A stretch of DNA of 64,000 nucleotides from Rutpela maculata (lineage: Eukaryota; Arthropoda; Insecta; Coleoptera; Cerambycidae), in assembly GCA_936432065.2 (NCBI GenBank), contig OW386290.2, positions 52,780,843-52,844,842 of the forward strand, written 5' to 3'. Under the pieces are notes generated by a model. It was not told the DNA's origin, searched no databases, and saw only the letters and a program-made list of their open reading frames with translations. How positions within the stretch are numbered: the first letter of the stretch is position 1; every line of letters begins with the position of its first letter. Position numbers and translations under genes: made by a program. This document shows positions 22,605 through 34,710 of this stretch, piece by piece.

Positions 22605-25015
22605 TGGCTATTCAGGACTCTCTGACTGAAAATCTCAAAAAATCCGCAGTGCAGAAATTAAGAAAAAATGCATCGCCATGTTGAAATTAGGTACTTTTTT
22701 CCTTTAATCGGTAATAGCCCACACGGATGACACTGAAAAAAAGTAAAGAGGCAAAATATTGAGAGAAAGAGCTAAGTTTTAATGCGGTATAAAATTTTTT
22801 GCAATCGGTTAAATATTAGCAAAGTTACGGTTGTCAAAATGACAGATTTATATAAAAAAAGATTACTGTTTGTATCTTGTATTTTTGTTATTAATAATTA
22901 TATAATTACGTTATTAATTATTATAATTAAAGTAATACATTCGTAAAATAAAATCCATTCTAAAAACAAAACAAAATGTAACAACAAACACAATAACAGA
23001 ACTCATAAATTGTGAAAAAATAAGCTATACGCTCTTTAAAAAGCATGAATAAATTAAATAAGCATAAAAACCCTCAAATACGAATTTTCCCTAAAAACTA
23101 GCCTCATTCTCAGAAAGTAACACCTCTGATGCATTGTCACAGTTCTGTCCAATGCAATTTACACAGCTGATATTGCACTTAAGGCTATATTTTTTACATG
23201 TACAAGACTGTTTGCAGTTTTTCTTGCAACCACAGAATAAAATATTTAAAATGAAATCAGGGGCACATTTTTGTACTGTTTTTATTGGTTCTAGATAACC
23301 GCTGTTTCTCCTACCCCAGTTCTCTGGATTAAGATTGTTGCCTAACCAGACTTTTGCCAATACACTCTATAAATATAATATTTAGTGGCATCGGATGTTG
23401 GCGGAAGAACTGCTATATCGAAGTGTTGGAAAATATTTTGCATGGCAGAAATCTCATTATACCACTAACGAACCTGTAATCATTTAAACTATTAGTTTTT
23501 TTACTGCCATACCATCTTAAAATAAATTCTTCCTCAGTTACTGCAACTTGATTTGCTTCAACAAATTTACTTTTGAAAATTAATAGGCTGTTACTTAGTT
23601 CAATATTATTTTTTAAAACTGAAAATACTGCTTTTTTGCCCTTTTTATAAAATGCAGAGGTGGTATCTTACCCGGCATGGCATGTGTAAATAGAATATTT
23701 TTACTACATTTTCACTTAGTTCTGAACGTAACTTACAGATATTCGTTATTTTATCAGATTTACCTCCATCACCAGGTCTCATGTACACGTTTTGCTTTGC
23801 AATGTTCAATGAGTAATGTTATTAAGTCTGTATCTTGAGCCACAACTATAACAGGGTTACACATATCAGCTGAGCAATTTTTACAATTAAATAATCAGCA
23901 TCTGCATCCGCACATTTGACTGTGATATTATTTTGGGAAAAATTTGATGTTAGAAGTATAATTAACTGATCTTTATTTGACGCTGATGCTAAAAATTGTT
24001 TTATTATTTTTTGTGGGTCAACATTAATTTTTTTCTGAAATGCATTTTTAGCTCTTCTTTGATGTTCTATAAATTTAACGGAAGTGCTTTCATTAGAATA
24101 GCCATCGAAGATAATAATACAATTTAAACCATAATGATAACAAATAAATGAAACATACTGATGAACAATATCTTTATATTGAGCCGGGAGTTACACAACA
24201 TTTCTAAGGAGAAACCCCCCGTCTATTAGAAATCGTTTAGCACCTTCAGGTAAAGTTGGACTTGGTGTAAGTTTTTTATCAAAATAAGAAAAAGAGATGA
24301 TTTTTCGTTTTTCGAAATGAAATATGTAAGGCGATGTTTACATAAACAAGCTGAGTAAGCGCCAGCCACAGCACCCAAGGAATGGTTATGTTACGAACGG
24401 CCCGCGCTTGGGATAAGGAATAAAGCACGTATATAAAATATAGAATGTTATGGACAGTTGGAAGTTACTCTTTAAACTATATCGATGTATTAATATCGGA
24501 TTAGTAGATAGTGTCATATAGTGGCATCTAATAAATAAATTTTGTGTACTTGTTATTGTTTATTATAAACAAGTTATTACAAATATCATCAAACAAACTA
24601 ACCGGTATATGATTTAATTCATATTTAAAACACTCCTTTAAATCAGTTTGATCTCGAGCAATACAAGTAATCCTATTAAAAAAGTTGTGTAGGATTAACG
24701 ATTGCTGATGCTTTTTTTGTTGAGTATTGTTACATTTTTATGGTGTTAAAATACAAAAAAATACCCTTTTTTATAAGAATCTATCATTTTGACAACCATA
24801 CCTTTGTTATTATTTAACCGATTTTTGCCATACTGAAGCTTAAACTCTTTCTCTCAAAATTTTGCCTCTTTACTTTTTTTCCTAAAGTGTCATTCGTGTG
24901 AGCTATTACCGATTAAAGGAAAACAGTGCCTAATTTCAACATGGCGGCGCTTTTTTTCTTCATTTCTGCATGGCGGATTTTTTGGGATTTTCATTCAGAC
25001 TCCTGGACAGTCATT
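22605..25015. mobile_element. Unit with long inverted repeats around a PIN-like/Cys-rich gene relic
   Basis: The left arm (about 22605-22880) and right arm (about 24760-25015) are inverted, roughly 250 bases each with scattered mismatches. Landmarks are CCATGTTGAAATTAGG, CTTTAATCGGTAATAG and AGTAAAGAGGCAAAAT on the left, each found inverted on the right. The ends look like CAGGACTCT and AGACTCCTG. I could not settle a target duplication. The decayed gene at 23091-24336 is inside. That it belongs to the same mobile unit is inference. Confidence 0.6.
23091..24336 (-). pseudogene. Decayed multi-copy-family gene: PIN/FEN-like acidic motifs plus Cys-rich tail
   Basis: Read on the minus strand with a few stops and frameshifts, this gives in order LPEGAKRFLIDGGFLLRNVV, IIIFDGYSNESTSVKFIEHQ, CADADYLIVKIAQ, VVAQDTDLITLLIEH, then DTTSAFYKKGKKAVF, LPPTSDATKYYIYRVYWQ and WLGNNLNPENWG. 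The end is a cysteine-rich tail, CGCKKNCKQSCTCKKYSLKC, followed by CVNCIGQNC. The spaced DGG, DGY, DAD and DTD resemble the acidic active site of PIN/FEN-type nucleases. From memory, proteins with the same wording (GCDTTSA, LPPT...WG, Cys-rich tail) recur in many copies in insect and cnidarian genomes without an assigned function. Stops after NVV and in the GxD position and at least three frame changes mark this copy as dead. The last 89 codons are still open. Confidence 0.65.
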
Positions 25016-25129
25016 ATGTGATTTGTTGATAGATAAACTGTATGAACATAGACAATAAGTAGTATGGTAAATAAAAACAGTTAATTTAACTCTGCTAAAT
25101 GTATTATATATTATCTAGCTAAATGAACG

Positions 25130-25828
25130 ATGAAGTTGTTTCTTCCCGATGTTGCCATGGTCGTCGAATTTGACTTGATGTTTCGCTGATCATGGTGTCA
25201 ACTTCTTCAGAAGGATTCTAAAGACTAAAGTTGTTGTGTTCTGCTCATTATATGCCCTGGCAAAGCCAGTCTCCATGTATACTCAGTCGATATCCATCTT
25301 CTCTATTGAAGTTGTCCCTGTTTTCCATAATTTCTAGGATTCCCTAATTATCCTTGGGTAATAACGCATATTTCTAGCCAATATTTTGATGTTCTCGTAG
25401 TCGATTTTATGATTTTCATTCTGATGAACATGTTCTGCCACTGCTGACTTATCTGTGTATCCAATTCTTGTTTCTCTGGTGTTCCTTGATTCTGCTCTGA
25501 TACTACACCCTGTTTGACCGATATAACTCTTAAACATGAGTGCTCCAATTGCTAGTAGTCTATAGGGATGGGGGTTCTTATTTGAGGGAAGCACTTGAAT
25601 TCTTTTTACCGTTCGGAAACGTATGCCTATTTTATTCTTCGATAAAGTCTTCTTCAACCTATCTGTAACTCCAGCCACATGGGGCAGACATGCATAAGTA
25701 GTAGGGCGTTCCTGTTCTTCTCCGGCTATTGACAATTTGTCATATATCCCCTAGTTCACATCCATTTTTCTCTAGAGCATGTTGGATGTTCCTGAGTTCT
25801 TCTGGCTTGCTTTCATCATCACACATAT
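25130..25828 (-). pseudogene. Penelope-like element, 3' end with GIY-YIG endonuclease region
   Basis: The minus-strand frame contains ERPTTYACLPHVAGVTDRLK, then KIGIRFRTVKRIQVLPSNK, YIGQTGCSIRAESRN (the GIY-YIG-type motif in its Penelope form, YIGQTG), RIGYTDKSAVAEHVHQNENH and IKILARNMRYYPRIIRES. After a frameshift it continues EIMENRDNFNREDGYRLS to a stop at 25250-25248. The reverse transcriptase that should lie upstream (to the right) is absent. The adjoining LINE begins exactly where it stops. A 3' untranslated part runs to about 25130. Confidence 0.8.
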
Positions 25829-27310
25829 TAAGAATAAGAATAAGAATAAGAATAATTTATTGGTGTTAAATACACAAAGTGTTTACACACGTCCAAATAC
25901 AAAATACAATGGTAAAATGGTTTATAGAACAAAATAATGACTGTTAACATAACACATGTACATGTCACAAACAATACATATTAAAATTTCTATAAAACTG
26001 GCTATTATTTAAAATATACATCATTTTACATGTAACAAAAGAAAGATTACATAATCAAAATCTATATGAAAAATCAATATGAAACAAATATTTAAAATAC
26101 AATTCAGTTAAAAAATACAAGCCAATAGTTATACCTTCATATCACAGAAATCGTTGCTGTAATAGTCATCAATGGAATAAAATGCTTTCCTGTTGAGGTA
26201 ACCTTTTATAACGTTTTTAAATGCTGTAGTAGGAAGTTCTTTGATTTTATTGGGGAGGAGGTTAAACGCTTTAGGACCATAATAATTGACTCCGTTTCTT
26301 GTCTTTGTAAGTCTGTGGAAATTCAACTGAATATTTTGATTTTTTCTTGTTCCATGGGTGTGTAGGATACTGTGTCGAGTGTAACTGCTCTCATTGGTTT
26401 TTACGTGGACAAGGTACTGTTAAAATATTCAATTTAGCAAAACTAGGTCCACACTCATCCCGATATTTTAGTCCATCTATTATTCTTATGGCCCGTCTCT
26501 GTAGTGCAAATATTCTTGCCACTGAAGCCGCATGTCCCCATATAAGCAGTGCATATGAGATTAGTGACTGTATCACTGCGTGGTAAGCTGCCACAAGTAC
26601 AGGCTGTGAAACAGATTTTGAAAGATTACGTAGAAGATATATATGTGGTTAATTTTTTTGCTATGTAGTCTGTGTGATGAGACCATGTCATCTTTGGATC
26701 AAGGTATACGCCAAGAAAGCGAACACATTCGGAATTAATAACTGAACTTATGTCTCGTAAGGAGAATATAATTTTTTGTGTCTTGTCATTATTTAACTTT
26801 AGCTGGTTTGCTGTAAACCAATCAGTTATACTTGACTGAGACTCCCTCAGCATTGACTGCAAAACATTTAAGTTATTGTTGGTTCTCACAACGGTTGTGT
26901 CGTCTGCAAACAATATTACATCAGTGCTAGGATCAGTACGACCCAGGTCATTTATGTATATCAGGAATAGCACTGGTCCCAGCACTGATCCCTGTGGTAC
27001 GCCATAACTCACGGGCAGTACGTTAGAATTTATTCTGTCTACAGTTACAAGCTGGGTTCTATTTTCCAGGTAAGACTTGATTAGCTTTATGCTTTTTGTG
27101 CTAAACTTGTAGTGTAACAGTTTTTCAAGTAAAATGCTAGGGGAGACACAGTCAAATGCTTTTGACAGATCACAGAACAGAGACGCGGTATGCCCACCTT
27201 CCGCGTAGCCTTGATTTATAATATCAGTGAGGCATTGTATAGCCATAACTGTAGAATATGACTGTCGGAAACCAAACTGTCGTAGGTTAAACAGTTTGAA
27301 ATTTTCGAAA
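25829..27310 (-). mobile_element. 5'-truncated LINE with TAAGAA tail
   Basis: The 3' tail is a TTCTTA-unit repeat (25829-25855, shown as TAAGAA on the plus strand). The reverse transcriptase spans about 27310-26626: FGFRQSYSTVMAIQCL, LFCDLSKAFDCVSPSILLEK, GVPQGSVLGPVLFLIYINDL and the catalytic FADDTTVV (FADD variant), then KLNNDKTQKIIFSL and RFLGVYLDPKMTW. A frame break near 26626 separates this from the downstream block (AAYHAVIQSLISYALLIWGH, about 26590), and another separates the last block (VNYYGPKAFNLLPNKIKEL, about 26300, ending FYSIDDYYSNDF). It is decayed but recognisable. The same family occurs at 54390-55530. Confidence 0.85.
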
Positions 27311-28364
27311 TATTCGTTTTTTTTTAGGGCTTTTTTAGGGCTATTATATTATATATTGGCTCTGTGGAACAATGTTCTGATTAATGACCTCACTATCATG
27401 ATCTACTTAATTATATAAAAAAATATTCCCTAGCTGTATTTAAATCAGTCATTTATTTTCACAAAAAAAGATTTTTCTCTTCATCTTAAAATTGATGAGC
27501 GGAAAGGAGCAAAGGCAAAATCACAAAAAAAATTTGGCCTCGTTTCAAAATTAGTAAAAAGGAGCGAAAAAAATATTTTCATGTTCTAGCCCTGGGGCTA
27601 GAATCTTTACCCCCCTCCCCTTACCTCCCTCGTAAGTATACTCTAATTCCATTGTTTTGTCGATCGTAAGTGACTCTTTATGTACCAAATGCTTGTTGCC
27701 ATTGGCAACGGGTCGTTATTTCTCGTAATGTTCCTAGGGAAAAAAAGTAAATTTGGTAAAATTTTCTATTTTATATAAGTATTAAATTAAATCTTTTAAT
27801 TTTTTTGGAAGTAAATCCAGACAAGCCTTATTTGCTATATCTTCTATATCTGACATTATTTTCACAAATGTTCAGAGCTGTTACAATAATATGATTTAAT
27901 TTAACTGACAGTAGTTGTCATTTGAATAGAACCCGTGTCCTAAATTTATTTGCCATGGATATTCGCTACCTTTACTATTTGCTTAGCAAATATGAAATCT
28001 TACTCAAGTAATTATAGTTTTCCACTTCTTTTTCTCAAGTTTTCTTCTAGTTTATTGATTAATGGGTATGACGAAAAATATGCACCGCGCGTCGTACAGT
28101 GCGATTCTTTGGTCTCGGGTCTCGGATTGCAAACTATTGGTCTCTTACGACCCTTGGTACATAAATAACTATGGCAATCAACTTTTCTGTATAAGAAAAA
28201 TAAATACTTAATGTTCAAAATATAAAATTCACTAAAGAAACAAGGAAGTTTTTCACATGGGTTTTGTTTTGAATTCTGCATTACAAAAATTTATGCCATT
28301 GTTAAACTTGTTAAAACCTAGGTCAAAATAATAATTGTGTCATTAATATAAAGCAATAAATAAT
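27311..28364. other. Intergenic sequence without recognised genes
   Basis: AT-rich sequence with a segment near 27480-27620 (ATGAGCGGAAAGGAGC, ending in C-rich CCCCCCTCCCC) that looks like degraded repeat. The short open frames on both strands resemble nothing known. Confidence 0.4.
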
Positions 28365-28832
28365 TCAAATGTTTAAGAGTTTTATTAGTTCAGATACAAC
28401 TTTAATATTGACACTATTCCCCAATACCATATATTTTTTTCTATTACCAAGATAATTTGGAAAAGTAAAACTTTCTGGAAAACACATCAGTCTACAAATT
28501 TCTCTAGGAGTAAAAAAACGCAAATTTAAGGTCCTTAATAACTGCAATCTATCATCACTATCACTAGGTAATAAATTAGCTTCTTCTATAATTTTTAGTG
28601 TTTCATTTTCAGTTTTATCAGTGAAAATGCTGCCAGTTCCTTCTAGAAATCGTCCATAAGCTTTTGTAAAACAGCAAGATCTTTTAGAGTTTGCATAACA
28701 AATGTCTACAACATTTAAACGTTTTAAAAGTGTAGTGTCCGTAAGAAAATAATTCTTGTCAACATTGTCTTCTAAAATGTCTGATATAGGAAAACATTCT
28801 TGTTCTTCTGCTTTAAAAGGAATACTCTTCAT
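28365..28832 (-). CDS. Trdmt1: TRDMT1/DNMT2 tRNA (cytosine-38) methyltransferase, exon 3
   Basis: C-terminal 155 residues plus stop. The exon starts in phase 0 after AG at 28834-28833. It carries the DNMT2-specific CCFTKAYGRFLEGTGS block, LRFFTPREICRLMCFPESFT and the final motif X, YMVLGNSVNIKVVSELIKLL, which completes the cofactor pocket. This is the target-recognition and C-terminal part. Joined to exons 1 and 2 it gives 331 residues, typical for insect DNMT2, with no stop or missing motif. Confidence 0.96.
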   Translation of the reverse strand: MKSIPFKAEEQECFPISDILEDNVDKNYFLTDTTLLKRLNVVDICYANSKRSCCFTKAYGRFLEGTGSIFTDKTENETLKIIEEANLLPSDSDDRLQLLRTLNLRFFTPREICRLMCFPESFTFPNYLGNRKKYMVLGNSVNIKVVSELIKLLNI

Positions 28833-28878
28833 CTAAAAGAGAAAAAAAAAAGAAAATTATTACTGACACATTAAACAT

Positions 28879-30454
28879 TAGCCCAGTCGATGAAGGTATT
28901 TACCTACAAAACTTTGCAAACTGAATAATTTTTTTTTAATAAGTTCGTGAAAGTGTATAGAATAATATCCTGAAAAGTTTACATTTCGCTCGGATGCAGA
29001 ACATAAAAAAAAAGTGAAAAAAAAAATTTTTTCATCCATTTTTTCAAAATTTTGAAATTAAATCAAGCTAGGAAAAAATAAAAAATACAGATGGATAGAT
29101 CACGTATTTATTAACAAAAAATGTCGTAACAAAATTTATCGTTAAAGCCACGGTGCGGTTTTCCCGGAAAAAAATAGTCAAGTGTAACTTTATAACTCGG
29201 AGTGAGATACATGCGTGTGTGCGCTTGAATATGCATGACTGTGACACCGACGCACTAAATTAAATGTCACTAAATCAGCATTTGTTCAATCTCTATGAGT
29301 GTTGGTTCATTTAAAAGATGGAAATTGTAGCTTTCTGATGCTTTTTTGTTTTAAACAATACAGGCAAAGGATGGATGGGAAAAATATACTCATATATATT
29401 ATCACGCCCGAACTCAATCGTCGCAATAAAAAATATAGAAAAAAATAAAAGCCCTTCAAAAAAAGTATGTACACTTCATGATTATTATGGTTTATTAAGA
29501 TGTAGTAACGTGAACTCAAAAAAAGTACATCTCAAATCATTTTAATTTCCTTGCTTGATGATTTTCTTGATAAATGTATATATTGGAGGCTGTAACTTGC
29601 CGAGAAATTGACCCATTGGAAAAAATAAAATATCCTTATTTCAGAAAAAATGTATACTTTTCGAATGTTCAAACCCAAATCCGTTTACTCGTATGCATTT
29701 TTTCGAAAATATGATTAATCACAGATCATGATAAGAAATTGCCATTTTCACGATCTTATCCTTATAACTATGAAAATATCTTTGATTGTTTTAAATATAA
29801 ATTCTGGAACTTTTCCAATACATTAATAAATGCATAAGGAATCCATTGGATATAGCTGAAATCTGGATAGGTGTACCTGTAATAAATACAATACAGTAAA
29901 GGCACGTAAAAATTCATGTGAGCGATTCAGCGGCTGTGTGTGGTGTCTGTGTATGCGTTCATAATTATATATTTTCCCGCCAGACTCACTATTTATTCTC
30001 CTATTCACTAAGAAAAATGTTAAAAATGTGTAATCAGAAAGAGAAAAAACCTTTATTTTACTCGTTAGAACTGCTCAGAATTTTTAGACGTTCCGTAGTA
30101 TGCATTTAACCATGTGCTTGGCCGCGTGGAGTGACAAAGTTACTTCACTATTTTTTTTCCAGGAAAACCGTGGCTTTAGCGATAAATTTTATTAGAACAT
30201 TTTTTGTTCAGAAACACGTGGTCTATCCACCTGTATTTTTGTTTTTTTCTATCCTGATGTAATTTAAAAATTTTGAAAAAATGGATGAAAAAAAAGTTTT
30301 TTTTCACTTTTTTTTTTTATATTCTGCATCCGAGCGGAATGTAAATTTTTCAGGATATTATTCTATACACTTTCACGAACTTGTTAAAAAAAAATTATTC
30401 AGTTTGCAAGTTTTTATGGGTTTCACTATAAAATGTTCTCTGTCATCTGGGCTA
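28879..30454. mobile_element. Foldback element in the DNMT2 intron
   Basis: Arms of about 330 bases start TAGCCCAG and end inverted CTGGGCTA. Strong pairs are GTGTATAGAATAATATCCTG with CAGGATATTATTCTATACAC, CGCTCGGATGCAGA with TCTGCATCCGAGCG, and AGCCACGG with CCGTGGCT. The central part (about 29200-30120) is unrelated AT-rich sequence with no gene. Confidence 0.75.
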
Positions 30455-30726
30455 CATTGAAAAAGTGTAAATAGTAGGTGTCACCAATAAATTATCTTTG
30501 CAATCTATATTAAAATAAACGTAACTCATTACACTGTGAAATATGTGTTTCCATTAAATGAAATATGGTGTAATACTTATTAAAAAAAATAAAACAAACA
30601 AAAGATACCATATAAATTAAACAATGAGGTACATGAAGCAAAGCACACAGTTTTTCTCAGCAGTTGATACCTCAAAAATGAATGCCTCAGACTTCTGCTC
30701 AGAAAATAAATTTCTCATAGTAAGTA

Positions 30727-31642
30727 AAGGATTCCGCATCAAATGCATGGGTAATTTGTTGTCGACGGAATCGTTGTAAATTCAAGGCATTCTCAATGAA
30801 AACTGTTATGGATAAAGTTCCAAAATGTCTTCATTTTAAAAATACAGCAGGTCGAAGCTCCAAAATTCAAAGTTTTTAAAAACACGATTTTACGTATTTT
30901 TTATCGAAACGGACTTATGTATTGATTTATATGAAGCAATTACATGAATAATATATTGTGTACTTGTAAATAAATATATAAATTAAATAATATTATTATG
31001 CTTTATTTTAATTACTATATATAGCAACGTGATGTGAATTTGTTCGGTGTATTTTAAATACTATGCAATAAAAAATAAAAATATCAATTTTACTTTAAAA
31101 TGCCGAAATTACATTTTTTAAGCTAAAGAACTTTTGTGGCCTAGAATCATTAAAACAGAAGGAAAAAAGGTATATTTATTTGCTGAGGTCCAACAAAAAT
31201 ACATTTTTTTCTATTATGCACGCAAACTTTTTTAATTTTTAGTAATATTTATAAACATATTATCAGGAAAACGAAGCATACGATCTTTGATGATTTCCAT
31301 TGGAATAAAAATAGGATTCTTCTTATTTGCGTAAGAATCTTTTATTTGTTTATATGAATATTGGAATAATGTATTTTCCTATGTTACACTGTACATCAGT
31401 ATTATATTCTTAAAGCAAATTAAATATTAAAAGTATTTACTGTTTCGATAAAAAAATACGTAAAATCGCGTTTTTAAAATTTTGAATTTTGGAGCTTCGA
31501 CCTGCTGTGTTTTTAAAATAAAGACATTTTGGAAATTTATCCATAACAGTTTTCATTAAGAATGACCTAAGGATTTTATGCCTTGAATTTGTAATGATTC
31601 TGTCGACAACATATTACCCATGCATTTGGTGCGGAGTCCTTT
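30727..31642. mobile_element. Foldback element in the DNMT2 intron
   Basis: Arms of about 185-200 bases: AAAGGATTCCGCA at the left end and TGCGGAGTCCTTT at the right, then CAGCAGGTCGAAGCTCCAAA with TTTGGAGCTTCGACCTGCTG, and ACGATTTTACGTATTTTTTA with its inverse near 31450. The AT-rich middle has no gene. Confidence 0.75.
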
Positions 31643-31712
31643 ATATTTGATACATTACTACAATATTTTATATAATATAAATATGTATTAATTTTAAAAG
31701 AGGAATACAATA

Positions 31713-32125
31713 TGTGAGGCGGAAAGCAAAAAGGGACCTCTTGTCGGCCATTTCCGGTTTTTAGTTATTGATATTTAATGAATTAAGCTCTAATTCTGAA
31801 CAATTTGGTGCAAAAATCGTGTCTCTATGATTTTTTTTGTTTAAGTTACTAGTGCGTTTATGAAAAGGGACCTCTTGTCGTTCCCATGTTATTTCTCCAT
31901 ATTTCTCCATAAGCGACAAGAGGTACCTTTCCAGGGCTGAACATTGACTACTTTACCTATCGATTATTTTAAGTGTTTCATCCAATTAGATCGGTTTTGT
32001 AATCGATTACAACTTGTAAAGGACAAAATCCAAAAATCGATAATTTTGACCCAAACCACTAATTTCAACTGTACTGAAAAATTGACATCGCCGACAAGAG
32101 GTCCCTTTCTGCTTTCCGCCTCACA
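31713..32125. mobile_element. TA-flanked MITE with near-perfect TIRs
   Basis: TGTGAGGCGGAAAGC begins the left end, followed by AAAAAGGGACCTCTTGTCGG. The right end is the inverse (CCGACAAGAGGTCCCTTT, then GCTTTCCGCCTCACA). TA lies on both sides, which fits a Tc1/mariner-type MITE. The GGGACCTCTTGTCG motif recurs in the interior (about 31866-31885 and inverted about 31911-31930), so the subterminal repeat is present four times. Confidence 0.85.
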
Positions 32126-32129
32126 TATA

Positions 32130-33730
32130 GTGTAGGTAAAATATAAAAAATATTCCTTGGAAAAAAAAAGGAGTCAATGGAAATTTGGGGGTTTGTAGGT
32201 TTCATCTTTAACATTAAGAGACCGATGAGTCCCTAACTCCAAAGGGTGTAGAAGGGTGTCTTTTAGGGGTGCGAAAGGGTAAAAAATGCGTTTTTAAAAT
32301 ATTATCAGAGAAAATATTGTGTTAAAGAAAATTTCTATATTTTGGTGATAGTTGAGTGAAACACTTTCAATTTTGTTTTTTTACTGACCTGTGTAGGTCA
32401 TCTCAGAGACTGTGAAACAGGGTGAAAAAATATGTTGAGTGTAACAGACGTGCGATGTTCCTTTTACACACAAAAATTGTTAATTTTTTTATCTCACAAA
32501 TAATGACCGAAAATCATCTAGATCCGTTAAAAAATAACGAAATAGTGGCCGGAAAGTAATCTTGCTAACTCCCATAGCACAGTCAATCTGTCAATTGACG
32601 TGAATAATTCCTACAAGGAATTTTTTGTTTGTATGAATCATTAATTAATGTTTTCCACAAAAATATCATTGTCGCTACTGCCGCCATATTAAAAAAATGA
32701 CGGTCAAAATAGGTTTTCTCAATTATCTCCTTTTCTGTTAGTTCTACCCTAAAATTAGGTATTACCAATGTTGCAGAAAATACAGAAAATTTACAACTTT
32801 TATTCAAAAAATTATTCTCTATTGTTAACCTTTCAGGACGGGTCATGTTCAAGTGCAACAATCTGCCTGGACGGGTGCGGTCACGGCTTGCTGATCTATC
32901 CACGTTCCGTTTACTATGCTGTTTATCAGTTACTAATACAGTGATTAATAAACATTACATTTTTTTTATGTCCATCGTATTATTAACATTTTTACATAAA
33001 AAAATTCATTAATGCTAAATTTGTTCTACTAATGTATTTATTTAATTTTATGTCAATCCGTCAACTAGGTTCTAAAGGCAGTAGACCGAATGTTTCAGAC
33101 TATAAATTTTTTGCGCCTATTATAAGCACAATATGCCGGAGTGTTGGAAAGGTTCTCTGTTCTCAATTATTCTTCTTATTATTTTTTTAAAATGATTATA
33201 TGTACGTAGATACATACCAGTATATATGACTACTGATTCTAGTGCACATAAAAAATGAAAATATATATTAGCTTTTACCCGTCCCTCAAATTGATGAAAC
33301 AAATTCAAAATTTTTATATTCACAACACGCGTCTGAAGTAATAATAGTATAATGATATATTATATGCAAAAATCGGCCTAGATAAATATGTTACAGATTA
33401 AAAAAGCAAAGGTCAGTAATTAGTCACTTTGTTTTTTATTTTCCTTATGGTCATATGATCGTCATTCTGTATAAAACATATGTGAATTTACAAATTATTG
33501 TTAAATATCTGATGCATTTCCAAGCTTATTGGTATGAGATTAGAGAAAGCAGGTATAGATTCAGAAAGTGTTTGTTTTGGTATGGCACTAGTTTGTGATG
33601 AAGCGTGTTTTAAACCCGAATAAACCATTTATACTTTCCAAAAATAAATATGTTTCTGTTAGATTATTTAATAAAAATTACCAGGCTGTGAAAAACAATT
33701 ACATCACCGCATAAACTAATGTGTATACTA
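32130..33730. other. DNMT2 intron sequence without recognised features
   Basis: AT-rich, with open frames up to 106 codons (32583-32903, minus) that match no known family. I see no RNA gene or clear element ends. Confidence 0.4.
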
Positions 33731-33734
33731 AACC

Positions 33735-34710
33735 GTGATCTCTGCAGAAAGCACTCAGTTGCTACCAGTGAACGACAGCGAGCAGAAGTGCCTTCTCCAG
33801 GGAACCCGCCAGCAGACCTAAATTACAATATTTGAATTATATTTCCGCGACACTGTACTAAGTTGCACCTACGTCAGTCAATATCCACGCGCACCATCTC
33901 CCCGTCATTACCGTGAATAGAGGGGATAGTGGACTAGATACCCGATGCGCTGAGAGCAGACAGTTCAGTTCCTTACGAGCTCCAACAGCGACCAGACGTG
34001 CCCACTGCAGCCAGCTTCGGAAATAAGAGTAAGTGAAATTTGTGAAGACCGGGAAACAGAAAATAATGGTAAAGTCCGCGATTTCTGAATTGTAAAATAT
34101 TTTTCATTTAACCGTTTCACCTGTAAATAATACAAGTCGTCATTTACCGCTACGCACCGTCTCTGCACATTCTCCCACTCTACCGGCTTGGCTTACTGAG
34201 AGAGGAAAGTTTGTATTAGAACTCGAGAGAATAAACAGTCGTGGTCGGCCGCTCCACGATTCTAGACGTATCCAGCAGTAAACACCTTGCCATTTCGCAC
34301 CGTTAACCGTCCATCACCACATTACTGTGACTTCATACCGCTGCTTTGCTTCTGCCTGCTCTAAGTAACATCACCGTAACGTCACCGTAGCATAACCGTA
34401 ACCATAATATCATAGCCTGGGTTTTTGTCATGTATATACTGGTATATTTTAGCGTAAATAATAATAATAAATAAGATAGTATTGTAGAGTATAGGAAATA
34501 AATAGATATTTTGTTTTACCGAATTCTGTGTTTTACTGCTGTTTGTGTGACAGTCCAATTTTCCCAATTGACCCACTGGAAGTTACTGTTTTCTCCACTG
34601 CCGCTATCCCAGCCCTACTGTAACAGGCTGTATTAAGAGGCTAGTGTGGGACCTTTGCCCCACGTAAAAATTGTAAAGGTGGCGCCCGAGCAACCGCTTT
34701 CCGGCCTCAC
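33735..34710 (+). mobile_element. Possible LTR remnant followed by primer-binding-site-like sequence
   Basis: A GC-richer island with LTR-like character: an AATAAA signal and T-rich stretch near 34490-34515, a C-rich pyrimidine segment ending near TGTAACA (34626), and TGGCGCCCGAGCAACC at about 34680, which resembles a tRNA-complementary primer-binding site. The roughly 50 bases between the supposed LTR end and this site are unusual, and there is no second LTR or gag/pol sequence nearby. Treat it as tentative. Confidence 0.3.

Noticed and set aside
22605..25015. A working nuclease gene
   Set aside because: At least two in-frame stops and three frame changes interrupt it. Only the family-level idea is of interest.
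33735..34710. A complete LTR retrotransposon or endogenous virus
   Set aside because: There is no second LTR and no gag, protease, RT or integrase sequence, and the primer-site spacing is odd. Kept only as a tentative LTR remnant.
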